From contig JAKTNV010000001.1 in the NCBI GenBank assembly GCA_022747635.1, positions 20,837,572 to 20,901,571 of the forward strand: a DNA stretch of 64,000 bases, written 5' to 3'. Origin of the DNA: Hetaerina americana. Lineage: Eukaryota; Arthropoda; Insecta; Odonata; Calopterygidae. The position numbers were made by a program, and so were the translations under genes. The notes under the pieces were generated by a model. The model was not told the DNA's origin. It saw only the letters and a program-made list of their open reading frames with translations, and did not search any database. This document shows, piece after piece, positions 58,440 to 64,000 of the stretch (within the stretch, counting starts at the first letter, position 1; each line of letters begins with the position of its first letter).

Positions 58440-58960
58440 CCATGAACTTAAGTTTTGGACCAAAATGTGGAAACTGTTTGGGATTTAAGAATTAGTTTGC
58501 TTGAGACAAAGAAGTTTTTACAATTAAAAGGGATTATGTAGTATGTACTTTAAGTAAAGATGCAAAGAAAAGCGTAGTGAAAACTTCAACCTAAAGCGTA
58601 GTTTCTGTATGACTCGAAAACTTGGTTGAGGATAAACGAAGATTGGTGGCTTTTGAAATGTGGGCGTGGAGAAGACCAGAACAGGGAAAGATGAATAGAG
58701 AGAAGAATCAAAGGAAAAATAATAGGCATAGTGGGTAGGAGATAGGTTTTTTGGAGAAATACACGTACAAAGGAGGCAGTAAAGATGGATGCAGAGCATT
58801 TTGATTGACAATGGGATGTTGAAGACTTTGGCAGAGGAGAGGGCACTAGGGGTAGGAATAGGATAGACATGTTGGACGGAATGAAGGGAGGAAAGAAGCT
58901 TGCGGAATTGAAAGAAAAGTTTAATGCAGTGTTCGATGTCAGTGTGTGCCGTGTTAGGTG
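58440..58960 (+). mobile_element. RTE C-terminal fragment, plus strand
   Basis: Contains LKTWLRINEDW-like and FEMWAWRRPEQGK-like words around 58620-58690, then GATGCAGAGCATTTTGATTG and ATAGACATGTTGGACGGAAT, shared with the fragment at 61.7 kb and, in reverse, with 6.77-6.66 kb. Many stops. Confidence 0.65.
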
Positions 58961-59049
58961 CGGGTCATAAATGTAGCGATTGTGACTGTTTATGGCCATT
59001 GACAACATGCCTGAACCGGTAGACTAACATTAATAACAATGATGAGAGT

Positions 59050-59200
59050 GCCAAGAGTAGTAAGAGGGAGTCGAGCCCCTCACCGTTACTCCCTCCCCAC
59101 ACCTTCCATCTCCCCTCCCGCCCGACCGACTCCCTCCACACCGCGCTCTTCCGTCGCTTTCACCCGTGGGAGCCGGGAGGCGGCAGCTCGAGTGCCCGTC
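59050..59200 (+). promoter_or_regulatory. Candidate CpG-rich host promoter
   Basis: An abrupt change to C- and CpG-rich sequence in an otherwise AT-rich window. It leads to an arthropod-type initiator TCAGT (59199-59203). With A at 59201 as +1, AGGCG at 59228-59232 lies at the downstream-promoter-element position (+28 to +32) and matches RGWYV at four of five bases. No TATA box is visible. Confidence 0.45.
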
Positions 59201-59436
59201 AGTCTAGTGCGAGCACCGGTCGCGCCAAGGCGGAAATCGAGAGACGGGTTTCCACTCAAATTCTCGCGACGCGTGTTTTTGTTTGTGTGCTTACCCAGAC
59301 AAGTGGTGGAGCGGAAACGGCAAGGGTGCTCCGCCCTCTAAGGATATATCGAAGCCATCGGGTGCGGAGCTGAGCAGCAACTGGGTCCCCACCGCTCCTG
59401 TCAGGAATCTCGCGAGGTCTATGGCGAACAACGAAG
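59201..59436 (+). CDS. Candidate first exon of an unidentified host gene
   Basis: The exon would start at the initiator and end at a donor GAAG|GTGAGC (59436/59437). The 220 nt before the first ATG contain no ATG at all. That ATG (59421, context GGTCTATGG) begins ATG GCG AAC AAC GAA G, so only five full codons (MANNE) are coded before the splice site. Without splicing the frame stops after 12 codons. The remaining exons would lie beyond the window or far downstream. The gene cannot be named from five residues. A non-coding CpG-rich transcript start is the main alternative. Confidence 0.42.
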
Positions 59437-59439
59437 GTG

Positions 59440-61245
59440 AGCACCATGTCGGCCGATAAGTTTTGAATCGTCTGAGTACCTGTGATGGAGAATGGAAAGG
59501 AAATAAGTCGGACAGAAGGGAAGACAGAAGTATGAGGATGAGTCGAGGAAGTTGTTTGTGGGGAAATCCGAAAGAGGCTGTTAAATTAGTTGGAGGAAAT
59601 ATGGAAAGGTATTCTTAAGATCTTAATAGTCGGGAGAGTTGTTGGTGGTGAGCGTGGATAGAGGAGGAAAGGGAAGTGGGGTTATTACACAGCATGAGGG
59701 CGTGCAGAAGTTGCGAAGAAATGATGAAGGAAATAATGCAGCGCAATCAAGGTTAACTTATCGTGGTGCCTAGAAGTTAACGCACGTCAGGGACGGACGA
59801 AAACCCACATTAAAATAGATAGGAAACTTGAGTATGGTTAACACACCGACGCCCTAAGAGTAAATCCACAAGGTTGTTTCCACTTAATTCTCTTTTGTGT
59901 CGTGGACGCGTGCTTGGAGTGAATCGTTTTTTTCTAGTATTTTTTTGTATTGTACTGCGTGCCGCGGCCTCCGCAGAATTCCAGCGTTATCTTGCGGGAG
60001 CTATGTAATTGATTGATATTATGCGATTTAGCTTTATCACTAGTAGGTCCTTATGATTACTGCTCGTACTAGTCTGGTAAACTGGTCCACGGTATACTTC
60101 TAAATCAATCGTTAATATTTTATTGATATAATTTAATATAATTTCACTGTCTTATCCTACATTATCATACACATAAAACTTGTAGAATGACAGTGATAAT
60201 TTTGAGAAACGAATGTTAACTCGTGGCCGACAAAAGATTGCATACTCTTTCGACCGTTGACTCATTTTGTTCAGAGGAGAAGCAGTTTATTGCGGAGTGA
60301 AATTCCGACCAGCACCCTAAATGTCACGCTATGAAAATATGCAATAAAATATATTTCATCTAGGGTTCCGAACTTCCAAACTTGGTCACGAGTTTCCTCA
60401 GTTCACACCGGTCATACGTGCTCCAATAAGTTTTGTAGTACCTTATAAATAATAATAAATAATAAATTGCTATGAAATTTTTATTGGCGTCTTAAAAATG
60501 TATTAAGCCTTATGTGGTGCAATGGAATTTCGAACATAACAATGGTTCACCACCCCGCGGCCCACCGCTAATGGTTTGCGCACCATGACTGCTGATACCG
60601 ATTTTTGGAAGTTCAAATTATAATCTCAGTAATTTTCCTTCAATGTCAACGTTTTTGAGAAGGGTATAGAATAATATTAGCATAATTACATAAAATCATT
60701 TTTAACACAGATTGCAATCTTAAAGAACTTTATTAAGTCGTTAACTTCAACAAAATATGCCCGTTTCTTAGTCACTACATGCACCAGTTGGTACACTAAA
60801 ATAATGAAAATGCACAAAGTATCTTCCACACATATACGCTTGCATGCCTTTAAAGCTTCTCCAAATTTTATAATGCTGCTTGCATTAAAAGTGGACAGTA
60901 TTTGACATTTCACATTACAATTTCAGACATATCCTGACAGTATTAAAACACGTTAATGCTTTCGAGAATATGTGATAATTTCAAATTATAATACTCGCCT
61001 AAAAATTTGAAATCTAGTGCAATTCTTAGGGCAAGGATTAAAAATAATTAAGTTGTTGGACTAAATAAAATACTTGTTCCTAGTTACCTCATGGATTTAA
61101 TAATGCAATAAAACGTTTCAAGCCACGGGAGAATATTAATTTTTTTTCACGTAAAAGGATTCCTAAATTAAACATTTAAATATAAAGTCATTAACTAGAG
61201 TAGATCTAACTGTTCGCCCATCTTGGAAGTGTTTCGGACCATGAT
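59440..61245. other. Likely intron or intergenic sequence
   Basis: Follows the candidate donor. No second exon recognisable. AT-rich, with a minus frame of 75 codons (60686-60913) that shows no domain. Confidence 0.4.
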
Positions 61246-61249
61246 GATT

Positions 61250-61920
61250 AAAGTGGTAGGGACATGAGTGGAATTGTGTCAGGCAAAGAAGTTTTCAAAA
61301 GAAGGAAGGAATCGAAAGAGGCGTTAAGTAAGGAGGTTAAGACAAGACTCGTTTCAACTTTGATATGGAACGTGATTTAGTAAAACACGAAAACACATTG
61401 AGACAAGATGATAGTCATAAATTGGAGGTTTTCAAAATGTGGGTGCCGAACTTTGCCGAAATGTTCATTGACTTCCCGAACGGGCAAGTATAAACCATTC
61501 CGGTGAAGGATATCTCACCTTTGCCGGTCATTGTACGTAAGAAACGCATGGCATTGAAGAAAGAAAGAAGCATGGCTTAAGTGGGTGTGGTTTGCGAGAA
61601 GGAGAATCTTAAATGTGAAGGAGCACGGTGATGGTGAAATGAACAGAAATGGAAACAAACGAAGAGCTTGGCATGAGGAGGGAGGAGAGAGGATCGTTGG
61701 CCGAAATTTAAAGGAAGCAGGAAAAGTGGGCGCTGAGCATTTTGATTGGCGGTGGGTTGTAGAAGACTCTGATACGTAGAGGGGGGGGGGCTGATAGGTA
61801 AACGACGAAGGGGTAGGAATAGTATGGGTATGTTGGATGAACTGAAGGGAGGAGGTAGGTATGCAGAATTGAAGAGGGACCTATAGCAGTGTCAGATGTT
61901 AGGCTGTGTTTTGTCGGGAT
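61250..61920 (+). mobile_element. RTE C-terminal fragment, plus strand
   Basis: Words such as GGTTTTCAAAATGTGGGTG (61428), VGRNLKEAGK with AEHFDWRWVVEDSDT (frame 61585-61779), and TGTTGGATGAACTGAAGGGA match the RTE tail and 3' end. A G10 run near 61781 interrupts it. Confidence 0.68.
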
Positions 61921-61924
61921 AGGC

Positions 61925-63000
61925 AAAGAAGTTTGTCACTGTTCAGTCAGTGTCCATCCAAAACCTATCTTTCATAGTAGATGAGTAATAATAATAGTAT
62001 TTCTGCATGCATTTCAAATGTATGCACTTATTTTTATTAAGCTAATGCTACCAAAGAGCTCAGAAATAGTTTGTCGTGCGGGCCCGTTGATAGATTTAAG
62101 CCTTAGCATCATCACTCCTTCATATATTGAGGGGCTAAGGAAGACGGACTTGAGCCTCACCAACTTGTTTTTCGCCTGTCGTTCGGGCTCTCCCGTGATG
62201 AATATACGCCACCGGTTTGTTCAGTTTGGAGGGGGGAAGGGAAATGGGGGGGAGGAAAGAGGGACGGCGTGGGCACTCGGTGGTTCGTTGCCCTTGAAAA
62301 GTTCAAATGGGGGAGGAGGCTAAGAAAAGCACCGGGAGACGATTTCGTCTAAATATGGAACGCGCTCGTATAACCCCGTGCCTTCTTTACAACGCCGACG
62401 AAGATGCGGGGGACAGGAGCGTCACGATGCACTTGAATACTCTGCGGTCTACGTATGTCTGACCCGAAACTCATCATAATCCGGTTCTTAACACTCTTAC
62501 AAATATACAGTCACTCGAAATCGCGAAACATTCGAACCATTCGCTAGCTTTCCTTGCCGGAATGTCTCGGCCAAAATTTTTCCCGCCAAATCTTTAACTC
62601 GGGTTCAGCAAATTCATCAAATGGGCCTAAATCTTTCATTTGTCGCAAGCAAGTGATTCATCTTATCTGAGAAGGGTGTGTAGTTTGGAAAACGAATTGT
62701 TTATTCGTCAATTTAAAAGAAAACAACATTTAAAATTCCTTTAATCTCGGGGAAATCCAACAGAAATGCCACAGTGATCAACATTACGGTTTGTTTTGAT
62801 AGATAAAATTGAATTTCACTTCGAAAAAAGGCCTACCAGGGGGGGGGGGAGCGAAATTTACATATGTACAGAATAAAAGGGAGGAGGCTGATCCACCTAG
62901 TTCAGTAACCGACGCTCTTCACAGCGACATATTACTTTTCCCTAAAATCTCCCCGTTAACTTGGTATGCTAGTATAAAGTTCAGTTTTTGTAATAAAAAC
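61925..63000. other. No gene supported
   Basis: 62170-62430 is GC-richer with G-rich tracts; a 101-codon frame (62018-62323) crosses it without a domain. A G10 run lies at about 62839. Confidence 0.4.
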
Positions 63001-63007
63001 TAATCAT

Positions 63008-63290
63008 AATCATCAATATTTCAATCCTAAGATTGGTTTACTGCAGGACTCCATTCTTCCCTATTTAGTGTTTCTTCCCTCGCCCTTTGATAGGCTCCCT
63101 GTTTTACTTCCTTGTTAGTTTACCCTATGTACTTGTCTCTTGGCTGTCCTCACGGGATCTTTCCTTCAATTTTTCCTTCTAATATGTTTCTAACTAATCC
63201 ATTGTGTCTTAATGTTTGTCCGATCCATCTAGGTCTTCTTTGCCATAGTGTTCTCCATATGGCCCTTTCCTCTTCTGCTCTTCTATATAC
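63008..63290 (-). mobile_element. LINE C-terminal fragment, target of mariner
   Basis: Minus-strand translation gives RRPRWIGQTLRHNGLVRNIL, EGKIEGK, GQPRDKYIG and REETLNREEW, the zinc-finger-free C-terminus typical of RTE/BovB-type LINE proteins, then the 3' end AAACCAATCTTAGGATTGAA. Different family from the RTE copies above. The mariner interrupts it at the TA at 63291. Confidence 0.75.
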
Positions 63291-64000
63291 TACCTTGATC
63301 AAAAATTTCCCGGAATTTATTCAGAAAATTAAAAATACAAGTTTATTCATCTAAATCTATATTGTCCCCTTCAAAGTAATCCCCATCGACTGCAACACAC
63401 TTATGCCAGCGCTTGATCCAATCCTCGAAACATTTTTATAATCGGTTTTCGGTATGTCCATCAGTGCTTCCTGCGATTTTTCCATTACTTCCTCTCGGCT
63501 GCTAAAACGCGTTCCCCGTAATGGTTTTTTAACTCGATTGAACAGAAAGAAGTCACAGGGAGCCAAATCAGGTGAATTCGGTGGCTGTTGGATGGTATTT
63601 GTTGCATTTTTCGTCAAAAAATTACGAATAATGATAGCACTGTGCGACGGTGCGTTATCATGGTGCAAAATCCACGAGTTTTCTGCCCACATTTCTGGTC
63701 TCTTTCGGCGAATTGCTTCACGCAAACGTCTCATAACGCCCAAATAATACTCTTTGTTTACTGTCTGGCCTTCTGGCAAAAATTCATGATGCACTACACC
63801 GTTGTAATCCATGAAAACCGTCAGCATTACCTTCTTTTTTGACTGAAAACGACGTGGTTTTTTTGGTCTCGGCTCATTTGGTGAACGCCATTCACTTGCC
63901 TGATGTCTGGATTGCGTGTCGTACTCATAAACCCACGTCTCGTCTCCAGTAATGATCCTTTTGATGAATGTGGGATCGGATTCAGCCTCGCAAATCATGT
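63291..64000 (-). mobile_element. Mariner transposon, 3' part, runs off window
   Basis: The right end of the element as transcribed on the minus strand. The terminus near 63291 follows a TA dinucleotide and reads CCTTGATCAAAAATTTCCCG on the plus strand, the likely terminal inverted repeat. The other end is outside the window. Confidence 0.8.
63357..63998 (-). pseudogene. Mariner transposase (DD34D), partial, frameshifted
   Basis: The readable 213 codons correspond to the catalytic part: first Asp in GDETWVYEYD (residue 19), second in ILHHDNAPSH (114), third in PDLAPCDFFLF (149), with 34 residues between the second and third, as in mariner proper. The N-terminal DNA-binding part would lie beyond 64000. 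Near 63431 one A is missing from an A run, shifting the last ~25 residues; the expected ending (CFEDWIKRWHKC, YFEGDN) is readable in the next frame. All three catalytic residues are intact, so the copy is probably young. Confidence 0.92.

Noticed and set aside
58586..59008. 140-codon minus-strand frame
   Set aside because: Antisense of the plus-strand RTE fragment; serine- and proline-rich low-complexity translation.
59039..59341. 100-codon plus-strand frame rich in Arg, Pro and Ser
   Set aside because: Crosses the candidate promoter and leader out of frame with the ATG at 59421; open because of the CpG-rich composition.

Overview
The window looks like arthropod, probably insect, nuclear DNA: AT-rich, no operons or bacterial gene spacing, intron-type sequence, three nuclear tRNA-Arg(CCT) genes with T-run terminators, and a dense mix of non-LTR retrotransposon remnants (RTE-like, Jockey-like, CR1-like), tRNA-derived SINEs and mariner transposons. 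Species cannot be told from the sequence alone. Nearly all longer open frames are transposon relics or chance. I see no intact multi-exon protein gene; the best host-gene candidate is a CpG-rich promoter and first exon at about 59.05-59.44 kb.

Layout. 0-2.2 kb: degraded RTE LINE and an internally deleted mariner. 2.1-18.3 kb: a large head-to-head inverted duplication. Block Q (2.1-3.2 kb, minus) and block P (4.05-5.9 kb, minus) face block P (11.56-13.37 kb, plus) and block Q (14.2-15.9 kb, plus), and Q is repeated again in tandem at 16.0-18.25 kb. The spacer holds an almost full-length RTE LINE (6.56-9.85 kb) and a third partial P copy. 18.8-21.6 kb: three tRNA-Arg(CCT) genes, one minus and two plus, the plus pair with duplicated downstream flanks. 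21.9-25.1 kb: a Jockey-like LINE with endonuclease and reverse transcriptase, frameshifted and split by a SINE. 26-34.3 kb: RTE fragments, two long AT microsatellites and a second long RTE (31.3-34.27 kb). 37.5-48.7 kb: a second large inverted duplication, with a third copy of one arm block in its spacer, carrying at least eight copies of a conserved, unrecognised ~100 bp core, most ending in a splice-donor-like motif. 49-58.9 kb: RTE 3' fragments in both orientations, SINEs and a nested insertion. 59-59.5 kb: promoter and first-exon candidate. 61.2-64 kb: an RTE 3' fragment, then a mariner inserted in a LINE C-terminal fragment and running off the window end.

How it fits together: the transposon genes are self-contained and mostly dead (stops, frameshifts, deletions, nested insertions). 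SINE insertions with clear target-site duplications, and filled versus empty sites between duplicated blocks, give a relative chronology. The two inverted duplications, especially the 37.5-48.7 kb core-module family, are the parts that known transposon families do not readily explain. All homology statements rest on reading and aligning by eye; no search or identity calculation was run.
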